A program made the position numbers and the translations under genes. A DNA stretch of 61,649 nt from Mesorhizobium loti CJ3sym. GTDB taxonomy: Bacteria; Pseudomonadota; Alphaproteobacteria; Rhizobiales; Rhizobiaceae. The stretch spans positions 195 through 61,843 of the forward strand of contig NZ_AXAL01000033.1 of NCBI RefSeq assembly GCF_000472785.1, given 5' to 3'. This document shows positions 17,723-26,812 of this stretch, one piece after another (position 1 is the first letter of the stretch; each line of letters opens with the position of its first letter). The notes below the pieces were generated by a model. It did no database searches, was not told where the DNA came from, and was given only the letters and a program-made list of their open reading frames with translations.

Positions 17723-18727
17723 ATGCCCAGCCTCCGCCCGTCGCCGATCGCGCCGACCGTCGATTTCGATCGCGACGGTATCCAGCACGGATTCCTGCGC
17801 CTGCCTTATAGCCGCGATGATTCCGCCTGGGGCTCGGTGATGATTCCGATCTGCGTCATCCGCAACGGCAAGGGGCCTACGGCTCTGCTTTCCGGCGGCA
17901 ATCATGGCGACGAGTATGAAGGACCGCTGGCGCTGTACGAGTTGGCGCGCACGCTCGAACCTAAGAACGTCTCCGGCACGGTCATCATCGTGCCGGCGAT
18001 GAACTATCCGGCCTTCCGCGCCGGCACGCGCACGTCGCCGATCGACAAGGGTAACATGAACCGCAGCTTTCCCGGCCGTCCCGACGGCACGGTGACGGAA
18101 AAAATCGCCGACTATTTCCAGCGCGAATTGCTGCCCCGTGCCGACCTCGTCTTCGATTTCCACTCCGGCGGCAGGACGCTGGATTTCGTGCCGTTCTGCG
18201 CCGCGCATACTTTGCCTGACAAGGCGCTGGAGCAGAAAGCCTTCGATGCCGTCGCTGCATTTTCGGCACCCTTCTCGATGCGCATGATCGAGATCGATTC
18301 CGTCGGCATGTACGACACGGCGGCCGAGGAAATGGGCAAGGTCTTCGTCAGCACCGAACTCGGCGGCGGCGGCACCTCGCGTGCGCAAACCGTACGTATT
18401 GCTCGGCGCGGCATTCTCAATGTGCTTTGCCATGCCGGCATTGTGCATGGTGCCGTCGAGAAGGGCAGAACCCAGTGGTTGGACATGCCGTCTGGCGATT
18501 GCTTCTCTTTTGCCGAGGACGACGGAATGATCGAAACCATGGTCGATCTCGGCGAGCCTGTTCAGAACGGCGCGGTTCTGGCCCGCATCCATTCCACCGG
18601 CCGCACCGGCATCGCTCCGCAGGAGATCAAGGCAAAAATGTCGGGCATGCTGGCGGCGCGGCATTTTCCCGGACTGGTCAAGGCTGGTGATTGCGTTTCG
18701 GTGGTTGGTGCTTTGGTCTTGGAATGA
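17723..18727 (+). CDS. doeB: N-alpha-acetyl-L-2,4-diaminobutyrate deacetylase
   Basis: A 334-residue zinc deacylase of the AspA/AstE (M14-like) family. The zinc-binding residues are in LLSGGNHGDEYEGP (His and Glu) and VFDFHSGG (His). NMNRSFPGRPDG supplies the arginine of the substrate site. It releases acetate from the DoeA product to give diaminobutyrate for DoeD. I use the ATG at 17723 (MPSLRPS). A TTG at 17714 in frame would overlap doeA by 4 bp. It is the last gene of the rightward ectoine transcript. Confidence 0.91.
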   Translation: MPSLRPSPIAPTVDFDRDGIQHGFLRLPYSRDDSAWGSVMIPICVIRNGKGPTALLSGGNHGDEYEGPLALYELARTLEPKNVSGTVIIVPAMNYPAFRAGTRTSPIDKGNMNRSFPGRPDGTVTEKIADYFQRELLPRADLVFDFHSGGRTLDFVPFCAAHTLPDKALEQKAFDAVAAFSAPFSMRMIEIDSVGMYDTAAEEMGKVFVSTELGGGGTSRAQTVRIARRGILNVLCHAGIVHGAVEKGRTQWLDMPSGDCFSFAEDDGMIETMVDLGEPVQNGAVLARIHSTGRTGIAPQEIKAKMSGMLAARHFPGLVKAGDCVSVVGALVLE

Positions 18728-18928
18728 TTTCCGTGGTGCGGTACTCGCGCGCAGGTCCGCTCTTCAGAAACTAAGCCTTAAAGCAAAATCGTTTGGCGAG
18801 TCGCTGCGAGCAAAAACTGGCGCCTGACGCACAGCTAGAGCTGAGACTCGATCGGAATTGGCGGACCAAGGCGGCTAGCAAACGTGAGAGAACCGGCTTC
18901 TTTGGCGCTAGAACTGAGGAGTAGCCCC

Positions 18929-19204
18929 ATGGAGTCGCCGCAGCTCTATCGCATCGTCGTTGAGGCGGCCCAGGCCGCCGACATCGCCAAGCGGGTCGGG
19001 CCGCACACGTTGCGCCACAGCTTCGCCACCCACTTGCTGGAGGACGGCACCGACATCCGCATCATCCAGGTCCTGCTCGGGCATGCCAAGCTCAACAACA
19101 CCGCACTTGACGCGAAGGTGGCGACCCGGACGGTGCGTGCCGTGACGAGCCCGCTCGACAAGCTCGGCCTGTTCAAGCCGGGAGAGGTCTCGCCCGACAT
19201 CTGA
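18929..19204 (+). pseudogene. Tyrosine recombinase (XerD-like), C-terminal fragment
   Basis: Only the last part of a phage-type integrase is present. It has VGPHTLRHSFATHLLEDG with the HxxR pair, then IIQVLLGHAKLNNT. The usual LGHxxxxTT continues here as NTALDAKVATRTVR, so the tyrosine nucleophile context looks altered. Even the upstream in-frame ATG at 18884 leaves no room for the N-terminal arm-binding domain. This is a remnant of the integrase that accompanies IS91-type elements in rhizobia. It marks the boundary where the conserved ectoine block ends. Confidence 0.75.
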
Positions 19205-19207
19205 GCC

Positions 19208-19480
19208 GTGCGCGCCTCGATCGAGGTCGCCGACATCTTCCGTGCTGCCGGACCCGCCTATCGGGCCGCCCATGCAGGTCACCTGAGCCTCATCCAGCTC
19301 AAGGTCATGTCGGCGATCGAGCACTGCCGCACCGCGGCCCTTGGCGGTCACGTCGAGGCCTGCGAGGACTACGGCCAATGGCGGATCGCCTACAACTCCT
19401 GCCGCAATCGGCACTGTCCGAAGTGCCAGGGCGCGGCGGCGAGGACATGGCTTGCCGAGCGCGAGGCCGCGCTGGCGTTT
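19208..19480 (+). pseudogene. IS91-family transposase, N-terminal zinc-binding fragment
   Basis: The frame starts with GTG at 19208, four bases after the integrase fragment stops. It shows VADIFRAAGPAYRAAH, then IEHCRTAALGGHVEACEDYG and SCRNRHCPKCQGAAARTWLA, the cysteine-rich zinc-binding N-terminus of IS91/Y2-type transposases. After AEREAALAF the frame passes into unrelated sequence, so the catalytic tyrosine domain is lost. With the preceding fragment it forms a decayed mobile element of about 0.6 kb. Confidence 0.8.
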
Positions 19481-19713
19481 GCTTCGTCGCCTCAGCCGGG
19501 GACCGAACAGTGGAAGCGTCGCGGCCTATTCCCGAAAATCAAAGGCGATGATCCGCCGATAAGCTGTTGGCTCGAAGCGAGGCCTCAGGCCTTGTTCTCC
19601 GCATGTCCGGGGTGCGAAATGTTTGAATCGTACAGGGACCCCACCCCTCTGGAAAATCACCGAAGTTGGCACTATGAATCGTGCATCACTCGGATAGTTG
19701 GGGCCGAAGTGCC

Positions 19714-19962
19714 ATGGACCTCGCTCGTCACGACAAATTGCGCTCTCTGAGCGTTCAGGAAATCCTTGCTTCCATCATCGCTGAAGCGCGGGCTGGTGAC
19801 ATCATTTCGGTCAAAGCGACCATCGAGGCTTACCGGAGGATGGTGCCCGGAGCGCCCCAGACCGAGTGCGACCTCACGGAACTGATCGTAGGCCAAGCGC
19901 TGCAATGGCAATGTGCGGTTGTGTTCGACAATCGACTTCCCCAAGATTCCGGCCGCCCGTAG
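19714..19962 (+). CDS. Small hypothetical protein
   Basis: An 82-residue frame from ATG 19714 (MDLARHDKLRSLSVQEILAS). It looks helical and soluble, with AEARAGDIISVKATIEAYRR. I do not recognise the family. It ends five bases before the DUF982 gene starts on the same strand, which suggests the two are co-transcribed. No strong ribosome-binding site is visible. Confidence 0.5.
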   Translation: MDLARHDKLRSLSVQEILASIIAEARAGDIISVKATIEAYRRMVPGAPQTECDLTELIVGQALQWQCAVVFDNRLPQDSGRP

Positions 19963-19967
19963 AGCGC

Positions 19968-20210
19968 ATGGATCTCCTTTGGTTCTCGCCTGCTGTTCGC
20001 GTGACGACTGACCGAGAAGGTGGGCAGGACCTTTGCCATAACGTGCAAAGTGCAGTTGCTCATCTCCAAACGTGGGCCAAGCGTGGACCGAAGTGGACCT
20101 TGGCAATGAGCGTCTGTTCGGCTGCGTTGGCCGATAAGGCTACCGCTCAGGAGGCGCGCAGGGCCTTTCGCGCCGCCGCCAAGGAGGAGGGGAGACTGCA
20201 TGAGCTTTGA
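19968..20210 (+). CDS. DUF982 family protein
   Basis: An 80-residue protein. It begins LLWFSPAVRVTTDREGG, followed by a helix-rich part (AVAHLQTWAKRGPKWTLAMS) and ends AQEARRAFRAAAKEEGRL. This pattern, with F-x-x-P-V near the start and ARxAFxxAAxE at the end, is the DUF982 domain, which is abundant in rhizobia on plasmids and islands and has no known function. The ATG at 19968 fits the family start. A second member lies at 28.2-28.4 kb. Confidence 0.75.
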   Translation: MDLLWFSPAVRVTTDREGGQDLCHNVQSAVAHLQTWAKRGPKWTLAMSVCSAALADKATAQEARRAFRAAAKEEGRLHEL

Positions 20211-20275
20211 TCTGTTTGGACATATAACCTTCGGCCAACATGCAACGTCCTTAAATCGTCCTTAAATCCGGACAT

Positions 20276-20976
20276 TCAGCCAGAGGCGGCGCCGAAGTGC
20301 CGCTGCTCCTCCTCGCCATATGCGCTGTTCGTGAGATTTATCATTCTTAGGCGGCCGACAATGGTGATCTCGCCGCGCTTGGCGTGGACAAGGCCGCGAT
20401 ACTCAAGCATTTGGAGAGCCGTGGTAACGCCGGGGCGGCGGGAGCCGAGCATCGTCGCCAGAAATTCATGCGTCAGATAGATAATGTCTCCTTCGGCCCG
20501 GTCGTGAACCATGAGCAACCAACGAGCCAGCCGTTCCTCGATTTTCGAATGGCCGTTGACCAGCGCCGTCCGCGACGACTGGATTAGAAATGCGTGGGCG
20601 CAGCGAAGCAATGACGGGGAAGGGTCTGGCTGTCGGCAATCGCACTGCGAAGATCTTCGACCGGCAGGCACCAGCCGTCGCTGGCAACCTGGATGTAGGT
20701 CTCGTTGGGAGAGTTGTCCTGGCCGAGAATGACCGCAACCCCTGTCATGCCGTCGTGGCCAATGAAGCCGACCTCGCTTTGCCGCCCTCCGGTCAGGGTG
20801 GCGACCACCGACGCAATACCTGTCTCGGGGAAATAGACATACTGGATCGGTTGATATGCGATCTCCAGCCGGGCTTTGATGGCCAGTTCGACGTGATGCA
20901 TCGATGGACGTAAGAGCGCGAAATCCTCAGCAGTGAGGGATTTCAAAACATAGTTGCGAAAAGTGGATTGAGGCAT
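20276..20976 (-). pseudogene. Crp/Fnr-family regulator split by a frameshift
   Basis: Two overlapping frames together make one Crp/Fnr-like regulator. The first, from ATG 20976, encodes the cyclic-nucleotide-like sensor domain (YVYFPETGIASVVATLTGG, then EVGFIGHDGMTG). The second carries AFLIQSSRTALVNGHSKIEE and the helix-turn-helix (YLTHEFLATMLGSRRPGVTT). The frame changes near a run of four G at 20616-20619, which is four C on the coding strand. One extra C there would join the parts as TLPPSLLRCAHAF. It is either a real inactivating deletion, a slippage switch or a sequence error. No FNR-type cysteine cluster is seen. Confidence 0.75.
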
Positions 20977-21239
20977 CGCTCTTCTCCCTGACGGGCAAGA
21001 GCATGTACTCTCTCACTGTCGGCTGCATCCAAAGGAAGGGTCCACGCACATCAGCCTAACTCTCGCCGGGTGTCATGCCAAGCAAACTGTGTGACGCTTC
21101 ATGGAGACGCTTTATGGATTTGAACTTGCGACCGTTCTCTTGGATCGCGCGGCATCGGTTTGGGCAGTCTCAAATCTGGCAGAGCGGAACGAATTTTCCT
21201 GTCCCCCGTTCGTAGTGGTTGAGCTGAAAGGGGATCGGG

Positions 21240-23030
21240 ATGAGCGAACCAACGCTTGGCAACGTTGTCGCCTTTGATAACCGTGGAATTTCCGTGGCCA
21301 GCGAGGACTTTAACTATAAGGATTTCTTTGAGAACGTTGGCGTCGCACTCCATTTGGTCAGCGCAGAAGGCGTCATCCTCCAAGCCAACAACGCTGAACT
21401 CGATCTGGTTGGTTATCCTACGGAGGAATATGTTGGCCGCCAGATTGCCGAGTTCCATTCTGACCCGGACGTGATCAAAGATATTTTGGACCGTCTGAGC
21501 CGTGGCGAAAAGATTGCAAAATATCCGGCGCGGCTCAGAGTGTTCGACGGGTCGATCAAGCACGTCGAAATCACGTCAAGCGGCAATTTCCGCGATGGCA
21601 AGCTGATCAACACAAGATGCTTCACCGTCGATGTGACCGACCTGGAGCAGGCCCGCAGTGAGTTGAGGCTCAAGGACAGTACCTATCATCAGATTTTGGA
21701 TGCGCTTCCCGTCGCCATCTACACCACTGACGCGCATGGCACGATCACCTATTGCAACCGCGCCGCATCGGACCTCGCAGGCCGGGACCCCGAGATCGGT
21801 AAGGACAAATGGTGCGTCACGTTCAAGCTGTTCACGCCCGACGGCAAGGAACTGCCGCATGACGAATGTCCGATGGCGATTGCGCTCAAGGAGAACCGGC
21901 CCGTGTATAACCAGCAGGCCGTAGCTCAACGTTCGGACGGGTCGTTCTTCCCGGTTCAGCCCTATCCAACTCCTATACGTGACGAGAACGGCAATCTGCC
22001 AGGCGCAGTCAACATGCTGCTTGATCTTACTGACCGCGAACGGGCTGAGGAGATCCGCCACCATCTGTCAGCGATTGTGGAATCCTCGTTCGATGCAATC
22101 GTCAGCAAAGATTTGAACACGATCATCACGAGTTGGAATCACGGTGCCGAACGGCTGTTCGGCTACAACGCCGAGGAGGCCATTGGTCGATCCGTGACAA
22201 TGCTGATCCCCGATGACCATCAGGACGAGGAGCCCCATATCATCGAACGCATCCGCCGCGGCGAACGGGTTGAGAGCTTCGAGACAGTTCGCAAGCGAAA
22301 GGATGGTAGCCTCTTCCCAGTCTCGCTGACGATATCGCCTGTGCGCAACGCAGCCGGGCAGATCATCGGCGCGTCGAAGATCGCCAGGGATATCACGTCA
22401 GCGAAAGAGAGTGAGCACCGGATTCGAATGCTGATGCGCGAGGTCAACCATCGGGTCAAAAACCAGTATTCGGTGATCCTCTCGATGATCAGGGAAACCA
22501 ACAAGCGGGCCGAAAATCCCACGGTATTCGAGCGGCAGGTTCGCGACCGGATCATGGCTCTATCGCGGTCGCACGATCTGCTTGTTACGGGCGATTGGAA
22601 GGGCGTTACCGTTTTCGAACTCCTGTTGTCGCAAACCAAACCATTCGGCAATGAGGGCCGGATTTCCATGTCTGGACCCTCCGTTATTCTCAACCCAAAT
22701 GCCGTACAGTATCTTGGGATCGCGTTTCACGAACTGGCCACCAATTCGGCCAAATACGGGGTGCTCTCGGGAGATAATGGAGCGATTTCGGTCAGGTGGG
22801 ACGTTTCGTGGTCGGGCACTCAGCGGATATTCCAGCTTACGTGGAATGAAACAGATGGCCCAAGAGTTCAGGCCATTGGACAGGGCGGATTTGGAACGGT
22901 GGTGCTCAAGCGGGTTGCTCCCGAGGCGGTTGGGGGCACGAGTACTCTCGATTGCGGCCAGCATGGTATCGTCTGGAGTTTAGAAGCGCCACTAACTGCC
23001 GTGGAGTCCTCAATTGCCGCTGACGCTTAG
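21240..23030 (+). CDS. Triple-PAS HWE-family sensor histidine kinase
   Basis: A 596-residue soluble kinase without membrane segments. Three PAS domains occupy roughly residues 23-130, 150-265 and 275-395 (FFENVGVALHLVSAEGVILQ, IVESSFDAIVSKDLNTIITS). The kinase core has the phosphoacceptor motif EVNHRVKN, the N-box HELATNSAKYGVLS, the WNE of the HWE signature and GQGGFGTVVL. HWE kinases commonly work with the general stress response or light sensing in alphaproteobacteria. The second PAS lacks the LOV cysteine motif, so blue-light sensing is not suggested. ATG 21240 follows AAAGGGGAT. No response regulator is adjacent. Confidence 0.9.
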   Translation: MSEPTLGNVVAFDNRGISVASEDFNYKDFFENVGVALHLVSAEGVILQANNAELDLVGYPTEEYVGRQIAEFHSDPDVIKDILDRLSRGEKIAKYPARLRVFDGSIKHVEITSSGNFRDGKLINTRCFTVDVTDLEQARSELRLKDSTYHQILDALPVAIYTTDAHGTITYCNRAASDLAGRDPEIGKDKWCVTFKLFTPDGKELPHDECPMAIALKENRPVYNQQAVAQRSDGSFFPVQPYPTPIRDENGNLPGAVNMLLDLTDRERAEEIRHHLSAIVESSFDAIVSKDLNTIITSWNHGAERLFGYNAEEAIGRSVTMLIPDDHQDEEPHIIERIRRGERVESFETVRKRKDGSLFPVSLTISPVRNAAGQIIGASKIARDITSAKESEHRIRMLMREVNHRVKNQYSVILSMIRETNKRAENPTVFERQVRDRIMALSRSHDLLVTGDWKGVTVFELLLSQTKPFGNEGRISMSGPSVILNPNAVQYLGIAFHELATNSAKYGVLSGDNGAISVRWDVSWSGTQRIFQLTWNETDGPRVQAIGQGGFGTVVLKRVAPEAVGGTSTLDCGQHGIVWSLEAPLTAVESSIAADA

Positions 23031-23702
23031 GAATTGGGCGACTCAATAGGACCAGACCGGGCTACCACCGCGTTTGCGCACTCCGCGTCGAGGCAAGGGC
23101 TAGCGATTGAGCGGCCATCTCAGAGATACCAAGCTACAATGCCAGAGCTGCGGCCTAAGGCTACCCGCCTCGAATTGCTGAGGCATGCAGATCACGGTGA
23201 ACCGTCTACAGTGCCACCATATGCAGACGCTCGACACTGAGAACGTCAGCGTGGCGCTGAAAACCCGAAACGTCGAATATTTCGTCAGCCTGAAATTCGC
23301 TCGGCCGCCCATCCAAGGGACAGGGCCAGTGCAAGTCCTATTGGGACCGTTGCTAAGAACCACATTTTGGAGCTCTCCTGCCATCTTTGAGAGTGCAAAC
23401 GAAGATTTCTACGATAAGTTGCAATCAATTATGAACGGCGAAAGGCCTTTAAGGGGCTGTATCTTCATAAAATCGTTTTTGACCGCCAATATGTAACATC
23501 ATCGATATTGCAGTATTTTATCCAATAAAGACGAATAATACGAGGCGGTTAATATGACTACAGTTGTATATGTCATTTTTTTAAATGGTAAATAACGTTG
23601 ACGACGATTTATGCGCTTTAAGCGACCTATAATATCTCCCTGCCGTAAATGTATCGCGGCTCGAATTTTTGTAGCCGCCGTGCAAAACAACAGGAGAGTA
23701 CG
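23031..23702. other. AT-rich upstream region of the first repeat protein
   Basis: About 670 bases. The first half has overlapping weak open frames on both strands, the best being 23185-23496 on the plus strand, without recognisable motifs. From about 23460 the base composition becomes clearly AT-rich compared with the neighbourhood, consistent with a promoter for the following gene or with transferred DNA. Confidence 0.4.
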
Positions 23703-24317
23703 ATGAAATCTTTCGTCAAGACATTCTCGACGGTTCTGGCTGGCAGTGCATTGGTTGTGGCATTTTCGCTCCCATTGATGGCGGTCGGGCTGGGCGTCGG
23801 CGCCGGAGCTTCCGTCGGCGGCAGGGGCGGTGTGAACGCTGGTGTCGGCGCCTCTATTGGCGGTTCAGGCGGAGTAAGCGTCGGCGCAGGCGCATCTGTT
23901 GGCGGTAGCGGCGGTGTTAACGCGGGCGCAGGAGCGAATGTTGGCGGATCGAACGGCGTCAGTGCGGGCCTTGGAGCCTCTGTCGGCGGAAGCAACGGCG
24001 TGAATGCCGGTGTGGGTGCGAACGTCGGCGGCACTGGCGGCGTTACCGCCGGGCTGGGCGCCAATGTTGGCGGCACCGGTGGCATAGGAGTTGGCGTTGG
24101 CGTCGGTGTTGGCGGACCCAATCCAAGCAACCCATCAAATCCCAGCAATCCTTCTAACCCGAGCAATCCCAGCCATCCGAACCTTCCGGGTGTCGTGGCG
24201 CAAATGTCCGACGGCAAGTTGGCACGCATGAAAAAGCGCTGCGCCGATGTCCTAAGCAGTGACGGCAGCTATGACCGCGACCTGCGGCAGCTCTGTCTCC
24301 TAATCGCGCGTCGCTAA
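23703..24317 (+). CDS. Secreted glycine-rich 14-residue repeat protein, copy 1
   Basis: A 204-residue protein of unknown function. It starts with a signal peptide (MKSFVKTFSTVLAGSALVVA). It then has about seven tandem 14-residue units of the pattern GAxVGGxxGVxAGx, a short proline/asparagine spacer of NPS triplets, and a C-terminal module of about 45 residues. That module contains MSDGKLARMKKRCADVL and DRDLRQLCLLIARR with two cysteines that could form a disulfide. The small-residue repeat suggests a beta-solenoid or fibrous surface protein. ATG 23703 follows AGGAGAG. The paralogue at 29.1 kb has the same architecture and the same leader sequence around the start. Confidence 0.85.
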   Translation: MKSFVKTFSTVLAGSALVVAFSLPLMAVGLGVGAGASVGGRGGVNAGVGASIGGSGGVSVGAGASVGGSGGVNAGAGANVGGSNGVSAGLGASVGGSNGVNAGVGANVGGTGGVTAGLGANVGGTGGIGVGVGVGVGGPNPSNPSNPSNPSNPSNPSHPNLPGVVAQMSDGKLARMKKRCADVLSSDGSYDRDLRQLCLLIARR

Positions 24318-24374
24318 GCGAGAAAGCCGACCTTGAGGCTTTGACGCACTCTCCTGGCCTTGGGGCCGGTGTGG

Positions 24375-24403
24375 AAAGCCCGCCACTTTGGCGGGCTTTC
24401 CTT
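24375..24403 (+). terminator. Intrinsic terminator after repeat protein copy 1
   Basis: A perfect 10-bp stem, AAAGCCCGCC with GGCGGGCTTT, around the loop ACTTT, followed by CCTTTATAT. It lies 58 bp after the stop of the first repeat-protein gene. Confidence 0.85.
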
Positions 24404-24759
24404 TATATTGCGCAGGCCTTGTGATCGTTGCCGCCATTCGCTCGGGTGAAGTCGGGAACCCGCTGGTATTTGCTAAGAGGCCGGACCGCGGCTAATGCGA
24501 ACCGGTGCGCTTAGGCCATCGATGCGACAACATCGGGTCTTTTTCGCAATCTCGCCGTGGTAAACCAGCCCGCCAGAGCGCCCGTTACCCACCACTGCGA
24601 TTAAATCCGTTCCCGGTGAACATCCAAAAAAAGAGGGTCTCTGCAACTCAGACCGAAAAAACATCGAGGACAGCGACGGAAACAGATTTTTCCTCCGTTT
24701 AAGCTTTGACCGGCGCAATCGGCATGCACGGCACCATTAAACGATGGAAAGAGGTTGAT

Positions 24760-25014
24760 ATGAGAAAGATTATTCTAGGTATCGCCGCAGCCAGCGCCAT
24801 GCTGGCCTTAACTCCGGCTGCCTACGCAGCGCAGGGATGCGGAGTCGGCTGGCACCGTGGACCGTATGGTCGCTGTCATCCCAATCGCGGCCCGGTCTTG
24901 ATCGTTCCAGGGGGCCCGGTCGTTGGCGTTTTCTATCCCCATCGCGGTTGGTGGGACGGACATCGTTACTGGGCAAACCGGCATCATTGGCATGGTGGAT
25001 GGCGCTATCGCTGA
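24760..25014 (+). CDS. Small secreted GCG_CRPN-type protein
   Basis: An 84-residue precursor with a signal peptide (MRKIILGIAAASAMLALTPA, then AYAAQ). The mature part opens with GCGVGWHRGPYGRCHPNRG. This matches the GCG_CRPN prefix motif I know from small secreted alphaproteobacterial proteins, with H in place of R before PN. The remainder is rich in Trp, His, Gly and Arg (GWWDGHRYWANRHHWHGGWR). The cluster of histidines could bind metal, which is inference. ATG 24760 follows GAAAGAGG. Function is unknown. Confidence 0.78.
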   Translation: MRKIILGIAAASAMLALTPAAYAAQGCGVGWHRGPYGRCHPNRGPVLIVPGGPVVGVFYPHRGWWDGHRYWANRHHWHGGWRYR

Positions 25015-25026
25015 TCCCAAGGGTGT

Positions 25027-25055
25027 AGAGCGGGATTGCTTCGGCATCCCGCTCT
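25027..25055 (+). terminator. Intrinsic terminator after the GCG_CRPN-type gene
   Basis: A perfect 10-bp stem AGAGCGGGAT with ATCCCGCTCT capped by a GC-TTCG-GC mini-loop, 12 bp after the stop codon. The following T-run is short (GGTCTTTT, starting about 6 bp after the stem). Confidence 0.65.
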
Positions 25056-25301
25056 CATGAGGTCTTTTCCCTCTTAGACGGCGCAATTTGACTGCGCAGA
25101 ATCGAATGCGATTTTCTTGCCCCTACGGCACTCTGAGCGCTGATCAAAATTATGTTGAGCAGTGAAGCGCTCGCCTAACAAAGACCGTGTGTCGGTGAGC
25201 CCAGTTCCGGCTGGCGACGCACCTGACGCTGGCGGTCTGTCAGTTTGGAATTTAGCCCGCGCTTGTCGCTGGCCGGCCCAAACTCCTATATGCTTAGTGC
25301 C

Positions 25302-25493
25302 ATGGATACCAAAACGACATGTCTTGAACGAGCCTTCAATCTCGCCACGTCTGGCCAGTCCCGAACGTTTTCCGACATACGCGCAAGGCTGAAGTCCGAA
25401 GGTTACGATACGTCACAGTTAGATGGCCCCACGCTCAGAAAGCAACTAAATCGGATCATCAAGGAAGCGCTGACAAATGCCGACCGGACCTAA
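25302..25493 (+). CDS. Small conserved rhizobial-type hypothetical protein
   Basis: A 63-residue protein from ATG 25302 (MDTKTTCLERAFNLATSGQS), continuing TFSDIRARLKSEGYDTSQLD and LRKQLNRIIKEA. The pattern of an ERAF-LA-SG start, an IRxxLKxEGY middle and an LRxQLxxxIKxA end is familiar from small uncharacterised proteins that are numerous in rhizobia. It is all-helical by appearance. In-frame ATG codons at 25245 and 25290 are less likely. Function is unknown. Confidence 0.6.
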   Translation: MDTKTTCLERAFNLATSGQSRTFSDIRARLKSEGYDTSQLDGPTLRKQLNRIIKEALTNADRT

Positions 25494-25579
25494 GGCCAGA
25501 AGCCACACACCAATGTCTCCGCAACGCCCTCCGCATCATGCGCATTCTATAAAAAACGTCACCAATCTTTGTAATTTTT

Positions 25580-25825
25580 CTATGATATAGATTTTGCAAA
25601 GGCGGCTCGATCACGTGCCGTCCGAAGTCCGTAAGGCCATATTGGCTCACGATGGTCTGAATCAGAATTCGCCACTATATTAAAGCCTCGGCGAAACTCT
25701 GAAACCACCTCGATAGCCCCGACGGTGGCTGCGTTGAACGCTACAAGCTCCGCCGCGGGCATCCAATATTCTCGTAGAGAGCGGCCACCTACTCTCTCCA
25801 GTCCCTGCAATTTACACCTCTCCAA
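25580..25825 (-). CDS. Possible small protein on the minus strand
   Basis: An open frame of up to 81 residues with protein-like composition (EYWMPAAELVAFNAATVGAI, then VSEFRRGFNIVANSDSDH). The start is unclear. GGAGAGG lies inside the first codons of the longest form, so a later TTG at about residue 6 may be the true start. No family is recognised and it could be a gene fragment. Confidence 0.3.
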   Translation of the reverse strand: MERCKLQGLERVGGRSLREYWMPAAELVAFNAATVGAIEVVSEFRRGFNIVANSDSDHREPIWPYGLRTARDRAAFAKSIS

Positions 25826-25888
25826 CCGGCACCTCGCTGCCGGTTGTACGGCGCATGATGGCGGCTGATCATGTCAGGCGAATTGGGT

Positions 25889-26731
25889 CTAAATCATCGT
25901 CCGAAGAAGGCCTTCAAATCCATCCGCAAGCCCCGCTATCGATGCCGTATCCCCGGATGATGGGATGTTGCCGGGTGTCTTGTTCGCGTCGAGCAAATAC
26001 GATTTTCCATCATAAATAGCAAAATCGAACTTGCCATAATCGAAGCCCAACTCCCTTCGACGCGTACGCAGATCGTCGGGGATAGGCGAAGGCTCACTGC
26101 GAAACATCCCCGCACCTTTCACCAAACGTTCCTTCGACACGAACCGCCTGCAGAAATCGTAATCGCCGCAAAACAGCCAATGCCGCAGCGCATACCCATC
26201 ATGCGTCTGTTCGGGCAGGAAACGTTCAATGACCAAACGATCATCATCGACCTGCGCCTGCTGCACGTGCCCAAGGCTCTCAAACACCTTGTATTCCTTC
26301 AACGCTTGCACATTGGGGAAAGGCGTCCTGGCGCCGCTGCGTTCTGCGCGACGGTTGATCGATTCCTCTGGAAGGCCGCCATGATTCAAGTCGGTCTTGA
26401 CGATCACCGGTCCATCCCAACCGTCACCCGATTTGACAAGCGCTTCGCTGATGCGGCGCTTCGAAATGTCCGTCGCCCCGATATTCAGGCAGAATGCGAA
26501 CTTCTCAACATATTCGATGTACGCGCGGTCCGTTGTGGTCGTGTCGACATGCAGGACAGCCGCATCGCCATTGAGCTTAGCTCCAGACCCTGCTGCGACT
26601 ACCCAACTGTGGCCGCGTCTTTGGAGTTCTTCCATTACCGCGCAGATCATGTAGGCGCCGCTGGTGCCACGCAGGAGTTTGCGGTGATAAAGCATATCGT
26701 GCTCGTGCGTTATCACGACAATTTTTGCCAT
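25889..26731 (-). CDS. ATP-grasp-type ligase of unknown substrate
   Basis: A 280-residue protein with the marks of the ATP-grasp fold. GPVIVKTDLNHGGLPEE is the nucleotide-binding loop, DRLVIERFLPEQ the adenine strand, and FDYGKFDFAIYDGKSYLLDA followed by NKTPG the metal-binding D-x-N-x-x-PG site. The N-terminal preATP-grasp part begins MAKIVVITHEHDMLYHRKLL. Such enzymes join a carboxylate to an amine through an acyl phosphate. It diverges from a methyltransferase gene with 81 bp between starts. This recalls small peptide or amide natural-product pairs, although no precursor peptide is evident. The assignment to a named family was not possible. Confidence 0.75.
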   Translation of the reverse strand: MAKIVVITHEHDMLYHRKLLRGTSGAYMICAVMEELQRRGHSWVVAAGSGAKLNGDAAVLHVDTTTTDRAYIEYVEKFAFCLNIGATDISKRRISEALVKSGDGWDGPVIVKTDLNHGGLPEESINRRAERSGARTPFPNVQALKEYKVFESLGHVQQAQVDDDRLVIERFLPEQTHDGYALRHWLFCGDYDFCRRFVSKERLVKGAGMFRSEPSPIPDDLRTRRRELGFDYGKFDFAIYDGKSYLLDANKTPGNIPSSGDTASIAGLADGFEGLLRTMI

Positions 26732-26812
26732 ATTGGCTCTGCCACCCGCCTTCTAATTGGCCCGTCCATAGCATAACGCTCTCTCAGCGGGAAATCGCTG
26801 TGGGGGTGGAAC

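Noticed and set aside
23185..23496. 103-residue plus-strand frame after the HWE kinase
   Set aside because: It has no recognised motif, no good ribosome-binding site and an overlapping frame on the other strand, so it was not listed as a gene.
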